Assembly: GCF_049472155.1 (NCBI RefSeq)
Contig: NZ_JBMOVW010000004.1
Coordinates: 237,751-301,750, forward strand
From: Arcobacter_B sp049472155
GTDB lineage: Bacteria > Campylobacterota > Campylobacteria > Campylobacterales > Arcobacteraceae
DNA length: 64,000 bases
Direction of reading: 5' to 3'
Numbering within the stretch: the first letter of the stretch is position 1; each line of letters starts with the position of its first letter. This document shows positions 32,901 through 42,013 of this stretch, one piece after another. The notes beneath the pieces were generated by a model. The model was not told the DNA's origin. It saw nothing but the letters and a program-made list of their open reading frames with translations, and did no database searches. Both the position numbers and the translations under genes were made by a program.

Positions 32901-34442
32901 GGCAATAGCTCTACCAGAAGCTGGTAAAAGAATGTTCATAGATGACATCATTAAAATTTTAGCTTCTGCAACTGCTTCTTGTGATAATGGAACGTGAACG
33001 GCCATCTGGTCACCATCGAAGTCGGCATTAAATGCAGCACACACTAATGGATGTAACTGAATTGCTTTACCATCAATTAATACTGGGTGGAAAGCTTGAA
33101 TAGAAAGTTTATGAAGAGTTGGAGCTCTGTTAAGCATAACAGGATACTCATCAACAATTTCATTTAAACATTCCCAAACTTCATTAGTTTCAGACTCAAT
33201 TAATCTCTTTGCAGATTTTAATGTAGTTGCATAACCTTTCTCTTCTAATTTAGCCATTAAGTGTGGTTTAAATAACTCTAAAGCCATTTTCTTAGGAATA
33301 CCACACTGATCCATATTTAAAGTAGGTCCAACAACAATTACAGATCTACCAGAGAAGTCAACCCTTTTACCAAGTAAGTTTTGTCTAAATCTACCTTGCT
33401 TACCTTTAATAATTTCAGATAATGATTTTAATGGTCTTTTGTTAGCACCTTTAACTGCATTTGCAGTTTTACCATTATCAAATAGAGCATCAACTGCTTC
33501 TTGAAGCATTCTTTTTTCATTTCTGATAATAATTTCAGGAGCATCAAGCTCTGTTAATCTCTTAAGTCTGTTATTTCTATTAATAACTCTTCTATATAAG
33601 TCATTAACATCTGAAACTGCAAACTTACCACCATCTAATGATACTAATGGTCTTAAATCAGGAGGAAGAACTGGTAATTGAGTTAACATCATCCATTCAG
33701 GTCTATTTCCAGAATTAATAAAGTTTTCAACTACTTTTAGTCTTTTAATAATAGTTTTTCTTTTTGCTTCTGATTTAGTTGCAGACATTTCTTCTTTTAA
33801 CTTAGTTAATAATTCAAATAAGTCTAAAGTTTCTAATAATTCTCTAACAACATCTCCACCCATATCAGCTTGGAAACCTGTATGTTCAAATAAATCAGAA
33901 ATAGTTCTATATTGTTCTTCGTTTAAGATATCATATTTTAAAACTTTTTTAGTTTTTTCATTATCATAATAAGCATCACCTGGCTCATTTACAATATATG
34001 CTTCATAATATAATACTCTCTCTAAATCTTTTAATTTTACACCTAATAAAGTACCAATTCTTGTTGGTAAAGATGAAACCATCCATATATGAGCAACAGG
34101 AGATACTAAGTCAATATGTCCCATTCTGTGTCTTCTCACCTTTGAAGATGTTACTTCAACACCACATTTTTCACATACAACACCTTTGTATCTCATCTTT
34201 TTATATTTACCACAAAGACACTCATAGTCTTTTACAGGTCCAAAGATTTTAGCACAAAATAATCCATCTCTTTCAGGTTTTAATGTTCTATAGTTAATAG
34301 TTTCTGGTTTTTTTACCTCACCAGAAGACCAAGAAAGAATTTTTTCAGGACTTGCTAGTCTTAATTGAAAAGCCGCAAAATCTTGCGGTCTTTCTAATTC
34401 TTTTATTTCAATTGGTTCTAATACTTTTTCATTATTGCTCAT
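29910..34442 (-). CDS. rpoC: DNA-directed RNA polymerase subunit beta'
   Basis: 1510 residues, full length. Zinc site CLCGKYKKMRYKGVVCEKCG near the N-terminus, catalytic NADFDGDQMAVHVPLS with the Mg-binding Asp triad, and the second zinc-finger region CKEEHGLCSKCYG. Its start lies 11 bases inside the rpoB 3' end in another frame; in Helicobacter and Wolinella the two genes are fused. It is separate here. Confidence 0.98.
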   Translation of the reverse strand: MSNNEKVLEPIEIKELERPQDFAAFQLRLASPEKILSWSSGEVKKPETINYRTLKPERDGLFCAKIFGPVKDYECLCGKYKKMRYKGVVCEKCGVEVTSSKVRRHRMGHIDLVSPVAHIWMVSSLPTRIGTLLGVKLKDLERVLYYEAYIVNEPGDAYYDNEKTKKVLKYDILNEEQYRTISDLFEHTGFQADMGGDVVRELLETLDLFELLTKLKEEMSATKSEAKRKTIIKRLKVVENFINSGNRPEWMMLTQLPVLPPDLRPLVSLDGGKFAVSDVNDLYRRVINRNNRLKRLTELDAPEIIIRNEKRMLQEAVDALFDNGKTANAVKGANKRPLKSLSEIIKGKQGRFRQNLLGKRVDFSGRSVIVVGPTLNMDQCGIPKKMALELFKPHLMAKLEEKGYATTLKSAKRLIESETNEVWECLNEIVDEYPVMLNRAPTLHKLSIQAFHPVLIDGKAIQLHPLVCAAFNADFDGDQMAVHVPLSQEAVAEAKILMMSSMNILLPASGRAIAVPSQDMILGIYYLSLEKDGVKGEHKLFTDVNEAKIALDMGQVDLHAKIRTKIDNKVIHTTVGRLIVHEILPDFVPANLWNKILKKKDIGTLVDYIYKHGGYEVTPRFLDNLKNLGFRYATDAGISVSIDDIRVPETKVGHIAASKKEVIEVQKQFAQGLLTEQERYNKIIDIWTEVNNKLGSEMMNLVEEDKNGFNSIYMMADSGARGSAAQIRQLSGMRGLMAKPDGSIIETPIISNFKEGLNVLEYFISTHGARKGLADTALKTANAGYLTRKLIDVSQNVRITIEDCGTHEGVEITDISSGNELIESLEERITGRVIAEDIIDPISNEILFTEGTLITEENAKVVAEAEVKSVVIRTPLTCKEEHGLCSKCYGLNLGEQRKATPGEAVGVVAAQSIGEPGTQLTLRTFHVGGTASATQTERELRADKEGFIRYYNIRTYTNSEGKNIVANRRNAGILLVEPKINAPFKGNVTVETIHEEVILTISNGSENKKYYLRKNDVAKPNELAGVSGKIEGKLYLPYSDGIEVEENESIVEMIKDGWNVPNRIPFASELRVADGAPITSKIITGAKGVVKYYKLTGDYLERRKDIKAGDKVDEKGLFAVIVDGEGREALRHYIARGSQVELSDDVAVEKDSVIAVPETTEQVVIAEWDPYSNPSIAEKEGVISFEDIIPGVTVSEQFDELTGTSKLVVNEYIPSGYKPTVILATEDKEIIRYSLDPKTSINVSEGQKVQVADIIGKTPKATQKSKDITGGLPRVSELFEARRPKNIAVLASFDGMVSFGKPLRNKQRIIITDENGNKGEFLVEKSKQILVHEGEFVHAGEALTDGQVSPHDVLRILGEKALHYFIVSEVQQVYRSQGVNIADKHIEVITSQMLRQVSILDGGDTKFIIGDMVSKKRFKIENERIIKLGGQPAIAEPLLLGITRAAVTSDSIISAASFQETTKVLTEAAISAKMDMLEDLKENVVIGRTIPVGTGLYKDKKISFSQPNEQ

Positions 34443-37400
34443 CGTTTTCTACCTCGTCAAATATCTCAACATCTAAACCTAAAGCTTTCAACTCTTTCGT
34501 TAATACGAAGAATGTTTCAGGTACACCTGAACTTGGAACATTTTCACCATTTGCAATAGCTCTATATGCTCTTGTTCTACCTTCAACATCATCTGATTTA
34601 GTTGTAAGCATTTCTTTAAGAACATTTGTAGCTCCATAAGCTTCAAGAGCCCAAACTTCCATTTCCCCGAATCTTTGTCCACCAAATAGTGCTTTACCAC
34701 CTACTGGTTGTTGTGTTACAAGTGAGTAAGGACCTGTTGATCTTGCATGCACTTTTTCATCAACTAAGTGGTGAAGTTTTAACATATACATATAACCAAC
34801 ATTAACTCTTTCATTCATTGCACTACCAGTTTTTCCATCATAAAGTTGAGTTTTTCCATCAGAATCAATTTTTGCTAATTCAAATAATTTAACAAACTCT
34901 TCTTCTTTTACACCATCAAATACTTGTGTAGCGAACCTAACACCTTTTGACCAATCTTGACCATATTTAATAAGCTCTTCATCAGATAAAGAATCCATAA
35001 ACTCTTTTCCATTCATAAGCTTAGCAACAGATGCAATTTCTGTCATTTTAGCTCTTAATTCACTTACAAATTCAGCTTTTTTGTTCTCAAATAGTTCTTG
35101 AATTTGAGCACCTAGTTTCATTCCAACTAAACCTAAGTGAACTTCTAAAATCTGACCAATATTCATCCTTGAAGGTACCCCTAATGGGTTAAGAATAACA
35201 TCAACCGTTGAACCATCTTTCATATATGGCATATCTACTTGAGGAACGATATTAGAAACAATACCTTTATTACCATGTCTTCCGGCCATTTTATCCCCAA
35301 CTTTGATTTTTCTCTTAGTTGCGATATAAACTTTTACTTGTTTAATAACACCAGATGGTAAAATATCATCATGTTCTAATACTTGAAGTTTCTCTTCATG
35401 TTCATCTCTTAATTGAGCTTTTTGCTTAATGAAGTAATCTTTAATTTCATTGTATTTTTTCTCAACTTCATCAGAGTAAGAAGCAACAACTTTTTTCATA
35501 GCAAATCTGTTTACATTAGTTAAAATATCAAAAGGAATTTTTTCACCTTTTTTATATGTAACATCTTCAACTTCAACATCTTTAGCTAATTCAGATTTAG
35601 ATAATAAATCATTGATTTTTAAAATCTCTTCTCTATCAAGCATTAAAAGTTTATCATGGTGTTTTATATCAAGTTCTGCTTTTTCAGCTTCAATTTCAGC
35701 TACTGCTCTTTCGTCTTTTTCATAACCTTTTTTAGTAAATACTTTTACATCAACAACTGTACCTTCCATAGAAGTAGGAGTTAATAAAGATTTATTAATT
35801 ACGTGACCAGCTTTTTCACCAAAAATTGCTCTTAAAAGTCTTTCTTCTGGAGTTGGTTTAATTTCACCTTTTGGAGTTACCTTACCAACAAGAATCATAC
35901 CTGGCTTAACAAAAGTACCAACTTTAACAATACCAGAAGCATCTAAATGAGTAATTGACTCTTCTTTTACACCTGGTAAATCTCTAGTAATTTCTTCATT
36001 ACCATGTTTAAGTTCTCTACACTCAACATCTTTTTCATAAATATGAACAGATGTAAATGCATCTTCTTTAATTAGTCTTTCAGAAAGAACAATCGCGTCT
36101 TCATAGTTATATCCATTCCATGGCATAAATGCAACACAAGCATTAACACCAACTGCTAATTCACCATTATCCATTGATGGACCATCAGCAATAACTTGTC
36201 CTTTTTCAACAATATCACCCTCTTTTGTACCTATTCTTTGTCCAAATGAAGTATTATTGTTTGTTCTAACATTTTTATTTACTGTATAGTGATCAATAAA
36301 TGCACCATTTTCATCTTCACCTCTAATGTAGATGTTTTTAGCATCAGCTTTTTCAATAACTCCGCCTCTTTTAGCTTTAATAGCTTCCCATGCATCTCTA
36401 GCAACTGTTTTTTCTAAACCAGTTCCAACAACAGGAGCATTAGGTCTTAATAATGGAACAGCTTGTCTCATCATATTTGATCCCATTAATGCTCTGTTGG
36501 CATCATCATGTTCTAAGAATGGAATTAAAGATGCAGCAACACCCATAACCATTTGTGAAGAAATATCAATTAAGTCAACTTTATTTCTTTCAACTAAAAG
36601 AATTTCACCATCTTGTCTAGCTTCAATTAAGTTTTCAACAATTTTACCATTTTCATCAATTTTAGTTGATCCTGGAGCAATTACTAATCCCTCTTCTTGA
36701 GTTGCAGTATAGTATTTAATTTCATCAGTTATTTGACCATCTTTTACTGTCTTATATGGCGCTTCAATAAACCCTAAATCATTAACTTTTGAGAAAGTTG
36801 ATAAAGTATTAATAAGACCAATATTTTGCCCCTCTGGAGTTTCAACTGGACAGATTCTACCATAGTGAGTTGGGTGTACGTCTCTTACTTCAAATCCAGC
36901 TCTTTCTTTTACTAAACCACCTTCACCAAGTGCAGAAAGTCTTCTTTTATGAGTAACTTCTGATAATGGATTAGTTTGATCCATAAATTGTGATAACTGT
37001 CCAGATGTAAAGAACTCAGTAATTGTTGATGTAATCATTTTAGAGTTAACTAAATCATGTGGCATAATATCTTCTAATGTACCAGATAAAGTAGTCATTT
37101 TATCTCTAATAGCTTTTTGCATTTTGATTAATCCAGAATGCATTTCATTAGCTAGTAATTCACCAATTGCTCTAATTCTTCTGTTACCTAAGTGATCTCT
37201 ATCATCAATGTGACCATGACCAGATTTAACTTTTACTAAGTACTGAACTGTTTTAATAACATCTTCATAAGTTAAAGTCGTTACATACTCAGGAACATTT
37301 ACACCTAACTTGTGGTTCATTTTCATTCTACCAACTTTAGTTAAGTCATATCTTTCAGGATCAAAGAATAGTTTTTTAACAAACTCTTTTGCAGCTTCTT

Positions 37401-38580
37401 TTGTTACAGGCTCACCTGGTCTCATAACTTTATAAATTCTAATTGCTGATAAATCATTTTCATCATCAATTTCTTCAGTTTGTTTTAAAAGTTTTAAAGA
37501 CTCTGCATCTGCTTTAAATGCATTAATAATAGAATCATCAACTCCAGCAGCTAAATCATTTGCTATATCAAAATTATCAAAACCAAGATCTAATAGTTTT
37601 TTTAATTTAATTTCATCAAGATTAGTTAAAGCATCAAATAATACTTCACCTGATTCTGGATCGAAAATTGTAGAAGCTGTAGATCTATCCATTAATAATT
37701 CAACAGGGTATTCAACTAACTTTAATCCACCTTCAACTAAAGCTTTTGCTTTTCTAGCAGTTAATCTTTTACCTGCTGCTAAAATTAAATTACCTTTTTC
37801 ATCTTTTAAATCAAATTCAACTCTTCCTGTAAAATCATCAGGATTAAATTCTGTTAAGAATTTGTTGTTTTTAATTTTTACATTTAAAATTGGATAGAAT
37901 AATTTAATAATATCTTCTTTAGAGTAACCTAATGCTCTAAATAAAATAGTTACAGGAACTTTTCTTCTCTTGTTAATTCTTACATATAATACATCTTTTG
38001 CATCATATTCAAAATATAACCAAGAACCTCTATCTGGAATTATTTGTCCAGTATAAATAAGTTTATTATCAGATGTATTAGATTCTTCTTCTTTAAAGAT
38101 AACACCTGGAGATCTGTGAAGTTGGTTAACAACAACTCTTTCAACACCATTAACAATGAAAGATGTTCTATCTGTCATTAAAGGAATTTCTCTGATGAAT
38201 AAAGATTGTTCTTTCATATCTTTAACACCGATTTTTTCACCAGTCTTTTCATCTAAATCCCATAAAGTCAATCTAATATTGATTTTTAAAGGAATAGAGT
38301 ATGTAAGACCTCTAACCATTGATTCTCTTACATCATATTTAGGTTTACCTACGTCAGAACCTAAATAGTCTAATGTAATCCTATTTTGTGCATCATGAAT
38401 TGGGAAAATTGATTTGAATACTTTTTCTATACCAGCATCAGCTCTATCTTCTTGTCCAATCATTAAAAATGTATCATATGAATTTTGTTGTAATTGTAGT
38501 AGATTAGGAATTTCAATTTGTTGTGGATTTTTTGCAAAATCAACTCTAAGTCTATTACCAGATTTTAAAGAGTTTAACAT
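34432..38580 (-). CDS. rpoB: DNA-directed RNA polymerase subunit beta
   Basis: 1382 residues, full length. The rifampicin region reads SQFMDQTNPLSEVTHKRRLSALG, with the sensitive-type Asp, His and Ser at the main resistance positions. The catalytic-site segment GMKLGAQI and KHGNEE etc. are present. It overlaps rpoC by 11 bases. Upstream, a 174-base gap with several hairpins separates it from rplL. Confidence 0.98.
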   Translation of the reverse strand: MLNSLKSGNRLRVDFAKNPQQIEIPNLLQLQQNSYDTFLMIGQEDRADAGIEKVFKSIFPIHDAQNRITLDYLGSDVGKPKYDVRESMVRGLTYSIPLKINIRLTLWDLDEKTGEKIGVKDMKEQSLFIREIPLMTDRTSFIVNGVERVVVNQLHRSPGVIFKEEESNTSDNKLIYTGQIIPDRGSWLYFEYDAKDVLYVRINKRRKVPVTILFRALGYSKEDIIKLFYPILNVKIKNNKFLTEFNPDDFTGRVEFDLKDEKGNLILAAGKRLTARKAKALVEGGLKLVEYPVELLMDRSTASTIFDPESGEVLFDALTNLDEIKLKKLLDLGFDNFDIANDLAAGVDDSIINAFKADAESLKLLKQTEEIDDENDLSAIRIYKVMRPGEPVTKEAAKEFVKKLFFDPERYDLTKVGRMKMNHKLGVNVPEYVTTLTYEDVIKTVQYLVKVKSGHGHIDDRDHLGNRRIRAIGELLANEMHSGLIKMQKAIRDKMTTLSGTLEDIMPHDLVNSKMITSTITEFFTSGQLSQFMDQTNPLSEVTHKRRLSALGEGGLVKERAGFEVRDVHPTHYGRICPVETPEGQNIGLINTLSTFSKVNDLGFIEAPYKTVKDGQITDEIKYYTATQEEGLVIAPGSTKIDENGKIVENLIEARQDGEILLVERNKVDLIDISSQMVMGVAASLIPFLEHDDANRALMGSNMMRQAVPLLRPNAPVVGTGLEKTVARDAWEAIKAKRGGVIEKADAKNIYIRGEDENGAFIDHYTVNKNVRTNNNTSFGQRIGTKEGDIVEKGQVIADGPSMDNGELAVGVNACVAFMPWNGYNYEDAIVLSERLIKEDAFTSVHIYEKDVECRELKHGNEEITRDLPGVKEESITHLDASGIVKVGTFVKPGMILVGKVTPKGEIKPTPEERLLRAIFGEKAGHVINKSLLTPTSMEGTVVDVKVFTKKGYEKDERAVAEIEAEKAELDIKHHDKLLMLDREEILKINDLLSKSELAKDVEVEDVTYKKGEKIPFDILTNVNRFAMKKVVASYSDEVEKKYNEIKDYFIKQKAQLRDEHEEKLQVLEHDDILPSGVIKQVKVYIATKRKIKVGDKMAGRHGNKGIVSNIVPQVDMPYMKDGSTVDVILNPLGVPSRMNIGQILEVHLGLVGMKLGAQIQELFENKKAEFVSELRAKMTEIASVAKLMNGKEFMDSLSDEELIKYGQDWSKGVRFATQVFDGVKEEEFVKLFELAKIDSDGKTQLYDGKTGSAMNERVNVGYMYMLKLHHLVDEKVHARSTGPYSLVTQQPVGGKALFGGQRFGEMEVWALEAYGATNVLKEMLTTKSDDVEGRTRAYRAIANGENVPSSGVPETFFVLTKELKALGLDVEIFDEVENDEQ

Positions 38581-38615
38581 TTCAGGCCTTGTTATAAAAT
38601 TTGGTTTAGTTTTAA

Positions 38616-38731
38616 GCTTTATATATAAAGCACAAAAGCATCCATAAAGGATAGGGTTAAAATTTGAGGTAAATTCTAACCTTAGCCTTCAAAGATGCTA
38701 GTCTTTTACACAAGGCCGTCGCCTTGTGTAA
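38616..38731 (-). promoter_or_regulatory. Structured rplL-rpoB spacer (attenuator or processing hairpins)
   Basis: Three stems are visible: the palindrome GCTTTATATATAAAGC (38616-38631), a bulged GGTTA/TAACC stem (about 38655-38682) and a strong 11-base stem TTACACAAGGC (38706-38716 with 38721-38731). No T-run follows the strong stem. The same gap in enteric bacteria holds an attenuator and an RNase III site, so a role in setting the rplJL:rpoBC ratio is likely. Confidence 0.55.
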
Positions 38732-38754
38732 CGTTTAAAAGATAGATGGGAGAA

Positions 38755-39129
38755 TTATGCTAATTCTACAGTAGCTCCAGCACCTTCTAATTCAGCTTTT
38801 GCAGCTTCAGCGTCGTCTTTAGAAATTCCTTCTTTAACAACTGCACCAGCTTCTTCAGCCATAGCTTTTGCTTCTTTTAATCCTAATCCAGTTAACGCTC
38901 TAATTACTTTAATAACGTTAATTTTCTTAGCACCAGCGTCTTTTAATACAACGTTGAACTCAGTTTGTTCTTCAGCAGCTTCAGCAGCTCCACCAGCTAC
39001 AGCACCAGCTACAGCTACAGGTTGAGCAGAAACTCCAAATTTTTCTTCGAATTCTTTTACTAATTCAGATAACTCTAATACAGATAAACTAGAGATGTAT
39101 TCTAATACGTCTTCTTTAGAAATTGCCAT
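38755..39129 (-). CDS. rplL: 50S ribosomal protein L7/L12
   Basis: 124 residues. An N-terminal dimerisation region, an Ala/Gly-rich hinge (AVAGAVAGGAAEAAEE) and a C-terminal factor-binding domain (KINVIKVIRALTGLGLKEAKAMAE) are in the usual order. It forms the stalk that recruits elongation factors. It follows rplJ by about 50 bases. Confidence 0.98.
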   Translation of the reverse strand: MAISKEDVLEYISSLSVLELSELVKEFEEKFGVSAQPVAVAGAVAGGAAEAAEEQTEFNVVLKDAGAKKINVIKVIRALTGLGLKEAKAMAEEAGAVVKEGISKDDAEAAKAELEGAGATVELA

Positions 39130-39180
39130 TTCTTAATTCCTTATTTTATTTTATTTTATATTTTTATAGTTTGCTTATAA

Positions 39181-39669
39181 TTAAGCAGCCTCTTCTTCTT
39201 TTTTCTTTGCAAGAGCATCAAGCCCAATTGTAAAGTTTTGTACTGGAGCCATCCAAGTAGCAGCAAGCATACCAAGAAGTTCATCTCTAGATGGTAATTT
39301 AGCGAATGCATTAACAGTTGCAAGATCCGCAATTTCACCTTCAATGATACCAGATTTAATAGCAAATTTATCTTTGTTTGCAGTTGCAAACTTATCAGCT
39401 ACTTTACAAGCAGTAATTTGATCTTCAGACCATAAGAAAATGTTTGAACCACTTAATTCAATATCACCTAATTCAGCATTCTTTACAGCAACTGTAACTA
39501 ATGTATTTTTAGCAACTTGAACTTTAGCACCATTTTCTTTAGCATCTTTTCTTAATTCTTCTAACTCTTTATGAGAAATTCCATTAAAATCACAAACTAC
39601 GATAGCTTGAGACTCTTTGAATTCTGCAGTTAAAAAATCAATTACTTCTGATTTTTGTTGTCTAGTCAT
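39181..39669 (-). CDS. rplJ: 50S ribosomal protein L10
   Basis: 162 residues from the ATG at 39667-39669, which has a strong GGGAGGAAAT before it; an in-frame TTG five codons upstream would place that Shine-Dalgarno inside the gene. Sequence TRQQKSEVIDFL..., the N-terminal rRNA-binding part and a C-terminal helix ending KKKEEEAA that holds L7/L12 dimers. L10 with L7/L12 usually represses its own operon by binding the leader. Confidence 0.96.
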   Translation of the reverse strand: MTRQQKSEVIDFLTAEFKESQAIVVCDFNGISHKELEELRKDAKENGAKVQVAKNTLVTVAVKNAELGDIELSGSNIFLWSEDQITACKVADKFATANKDKFAIKSGIIEGEIADLATVNAFAKLPSRDELLGMLAATWMAPVQNFTIGLDALAKKKEEEAA

Positions 39670-39689
39670 ATTTCCTCCCTTCAAAACAT

Positions 39690-39740
39690 GGACTTAGGCG
39701 GGATTTACAAGAAACGAGGAATGTTTCTAACCTGCTGTCT
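39690..39740 (-). promoter_or_regulatory. Candidate L10 leader (autoregulatory RNA)
   Basis: On the minus strand GACAGCAGG...CCCGCC...GTCC forms a stem with an internal GAAACATTCC/GAGGAA-like part, just upstream of rplJ. Position and kink-like purine segment fit an L10(L12)4-binding leader. Sequence match to the known leader family was not tested. Confidence 0.45.
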
Positions 39741-39835
39741 TTAGTTTTATATCAGTGCTTTGAATAACACTCAAAAATATTGATTACTAATCAACACTTT
39801 TGAATGTTTGTAGCTATTAAATAAGGAAAATATCC

Positions 39836-40534
39836 TTATTTAATATCCATTAACTCAGATGCATCTACAGTAATAGATGGTGACATAGTTAATGATACAG
39901 CAGCATTAGTAAAATATCTACCTTTAGCAGATGCAGGTTTTGCTTTATTAATAGCTGCAACGAAAGCTTCAATGTTTTCTTTAATTGCTTCAGTTGAGAA
40001 TGAAATCTTACCAACTGCTGCTTGCATATTACCTTTTTTGTCAACTCTATATGCTACTTGTCCACCTTTAGCATCATTAACAGCTTTAGTAACATCCATA
40101 GTTACAGTACCAGTTTTAGGGTTAGGCATTAAACCTTTTGGTCCTAAGATTCTTCCTAATTTACCAACAAGTCCCATACAATCAGGAGTTGCGATTAATA
40201 CGTCAAAGTCAATATTTCCAGCTTGAACAGATTCAACTAAATCGTCATTACCAACGATATCAGCACCTGCAGCTTTTGCTTCATCAACTTTAGCACCTTT
40301 AGCAAATACTGCAACTCTTACAGTTTTACCAGTACCATTTGGAAGTACAACAGCACCTCTAATCATTTGGTCTGCATGTCTTGGATCTACATTTAAGTTT
40401 AATGCAACTTCTACTGATTCATCAAATTTAGCAGATTTAAGTTCTTTTAATAACTCACAAGCTTCTACTAAAGAATAGTTTTTATCTTCAATTTTTTCTG
40501 ATAATGATTTATATCTTTTTGAAATTTTTGCCAT
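39836..40534 (-). CDS. rplA: 50S ribosomal protein L1
   Basis: 232 residues, full length: MAKISKRYK start, and the L1 signature GPKGLMPNPKTGTVTMDV. It forms the L1 stalk and helps tRNA release. It lies 75 bases after rplK and 150 bases before the rplJ gene. Confidence 0.98.
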   Translation of the reverse strand: MAKISKRYKSLSEKIEDKNYSLVEACELLKELKSAKFDESVEVALNLNVDPRHADQMIRGAVVLPNGTGKTVRVAVFAKGAKVDEAKAAGADIVGNDDLVESVQAGNIDFDVLIATPDCMGLVGKLGRILGPKGLMPNPKTGTVTMDVTKAVNDAKGGQVAYRVDKKGNMQAAVGKISFSTEAIKENIEAFVAAINKAKPASAKGRYFTNAAVSLTMSPSITVDASELMDIK

Positions 40535-40608
40535 TTTGTTCTCCGCAATTTTATTTTTTGCTACCGCCTTTTTAAGTCTGGTGGTAAGACTGTTAAAGAA
40601 ACTAAAGC

Positions 40609-41034
40609 TTATGCTTCAGTTTCAATACCCATTGATCTAGCAGAACCTGCTACAATTTTTGCAGCTTGTTCTTTATCATCTGTATTTAAGTCAGCGATTT
40701 TCATATCTACAATTTCTAAAATTTGTTCTTTAGATAATTTTCCAACTTTATTTTTTAGTGGATTATCACTACCTTTTTTAACTCCAGATATTTTTTTAAT
40801 TAAATCTGTCATTGGTGGTTGTTTAGTAACAAAAGTAAAACTTTTGTCTGAATAAACAGTGATTTCAACAGGAATATTGAATCCACCTTTATCTTTTGTT
40901 TTCTCATTGAATGCTTTACAGAATTCCATGATATTGATACCTCTTTGACCTAATGCAGGTCCAACTGGTGGTGATGGGTTTGCTGCACCAGCAGGTATTT
41001 GTAATTTAAGTGTACCTTCAACTTTTTTAGCCAT
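40609..41034 (-). CDS. rplK: 50S ribosomal protein L11
   Basis: 141 residues. Starts MAKKVEGTLKLQIPAG; the Pro-rich N-terminal domain (AANPSPPVGPALGQRGINI) and the C-terminal rRNA-binding domain ending SARSMGIE are typical. It sits at the GTPase-associated centre. A strong inverted repeat lies between nusG and this gene. Confidence 0.98.
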   Translation of the reverse strand: MAKKVEGTLKLQIPAGAANPSPPVGPALGQRGINIMEFCKAFNEKTKDKGGFNIPVEITVYSDKSFTFVTKQPPMTDLIKKISGVKKGSDNPLKNKVGKLSKEQILEIVDMKIADLNTDDKEQAAKIVAGSARSMGIETEA

Positions 41035-41067
41035 GCTATTCCTTTTTTTATTTGGTTTATAATGTAC

Positions 41068-41123
41068 TTAGGCATTAGGCAAGAAAACTATAAAAGAAGC
41101 AAGTTTTATTGCCTAATGCCTAA
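41068..41123 (-). promoter_or_regulatory. Inverted repeat between nusG and rplK
   Basis: Perfect 15-base arms (41068-41082 and 41109-41123; TTAGGCATTAGGCAA) with a 26-base loop. No T-run follows the stem, so it may be an RNA processing site or regulatory leader for rplK-rplA rather than a terminator. Confidence 0.5.
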
Positions 41124-41132
41124 TATATATTT

Positions 41133-41660
41133 TTAAACTACTCTTTCTACTTGTGTATAAGAGATTTCAACTGGTGTATTTCTTCCAAAAATAGAAACAT
41201 TAAGTTTTAATAAACCAGAAGCCATATCAAAGTCTTCTACTAAACCATTAAAGTTAGCAAATGGACCTTCGTTAATTCTTACCATTTCTCCTTCATCAAA
41301 AGAAACTTTTGGCTTAGCTGCTGCTCTATTTTGAACTTTTTCTAAAATCATATTAATATCTTTATCAGATAATGGTGTTGGTTTCTTAGATTCACCAATA
41401 AATCTTCCAACTCTAGGCATTGATTGAATTCTATGCCATAATGCAGTATCTAAATCTATCTTTGCAAAAGCATAAGCTGGGTATAAAGGTCTTTCAACAA
41501 TAGACTTTTTACCTTTTTTTATCTCAATTAAATCTTCAGTTGGAACTAATACTTCTGAAATTCTACCATCTGCCATTTCTTCAGAAAGTTGTAATAGTGC
41601 TCTCTTAACCGCTAATTCACTTCCTGAGTAAGTTTGAATTGCATACCATTTTTGTGCCAT
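41133..41660 (-). CDS. nusG: Transcription termination/antitermination factor NusG
   Basis: 175 residues. The NGN domain starts KWYAIQTYSGSE and a C-terminal KOW domain (EGEMVRINEGPFANFNGLVEDF) follows. It binds RNA polymerase and links to Rho or S10. It lies between secE (9-base gap) and rplK. Confidence 0.97.
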   Translation of the reverse strand: MAQKWYAIQTYSGSELAVKRALLQLSEEMADGRISEVLVPTEDLIEIKKGKKSIVERPLYPAYAFAKIDLDTALWHRIQSMPRVGRFIGESKKPTPLSDKDINMILEKVQNRAAAKPKVSFDEGEMVRINEGPFANFNGLVEDFDMASGLLKLNVSIFGRNTPVEISYTQVERVV

Positions 41661-41669
41661 TTATATTCC

Positions 41670-41852
41670 TTAGTTCATTACAGAAGATAAGCTTAAAGAC
41701 ATTACTGTGTCAATTAATGCTAAGAAAAGAGAAATAACAGTAACAACAATAAATACTGATAAATAAGCAGATCTAATTTGTTCCTTTATAGGAAAAATAA
41801 CTTTTGATATTTCTTCTTTAGCATTTTTATAATAGTTTTTTAATTTGTTCAC
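41670..41852 (-). CDS. secE: SecE, preprotein translocase subunit
   Basis: 60 residues from GTG at 41850-41852, preceded by GGAG at 6 bases; the frame also extends four codons upstream to a TTG that contains this Shine-Dalgarno. One amphipathic region (NYYKNAKEEISKVIFP) and one membrane helix (about 30-52) are seen, the short SecE form. It stabilises SecY. Located between tRNA-Trp and nusG. Confidence 0.93.
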   Translation of the reverse strand: MNKLKNYYKNAKEEISKVIFPIKEQIRSAYLSVFIVVTVISLFLALIDTVMSLSLSSVMN

Positions 41853-41932
41853 AATTGACTCCAAGTATGATAATAATAATAAGCTTGTAAATTCTTTTAA
41901 AAGGAGTCGTGACTTCTTTTAAAAAAATTTAG

Positions 41933-42008
41933 TGGCAGGCCAGGAGGGATTCGAACCCCCAACCATCGGATTTGGAATCCGGCGCTCTACCATTGGAGCT
42001 ACTGACCT
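41933..42008 (-). tRNA. tRNA-Trp (CCA)
   Basis: 76 bases, CCA end encoded. Acceptor arms AGGTCAG and CTGGCCT pair, and the T-arm reads GGGGGTTCGAATCCCTC. The anticodon CCA (complement at 41973-41975) sits in the loop TTCCAAA. Position between rpmG and secE is the usual one in this phylum. Confidence 0.95.
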
Positions 42009-42013
42009 GTAAG

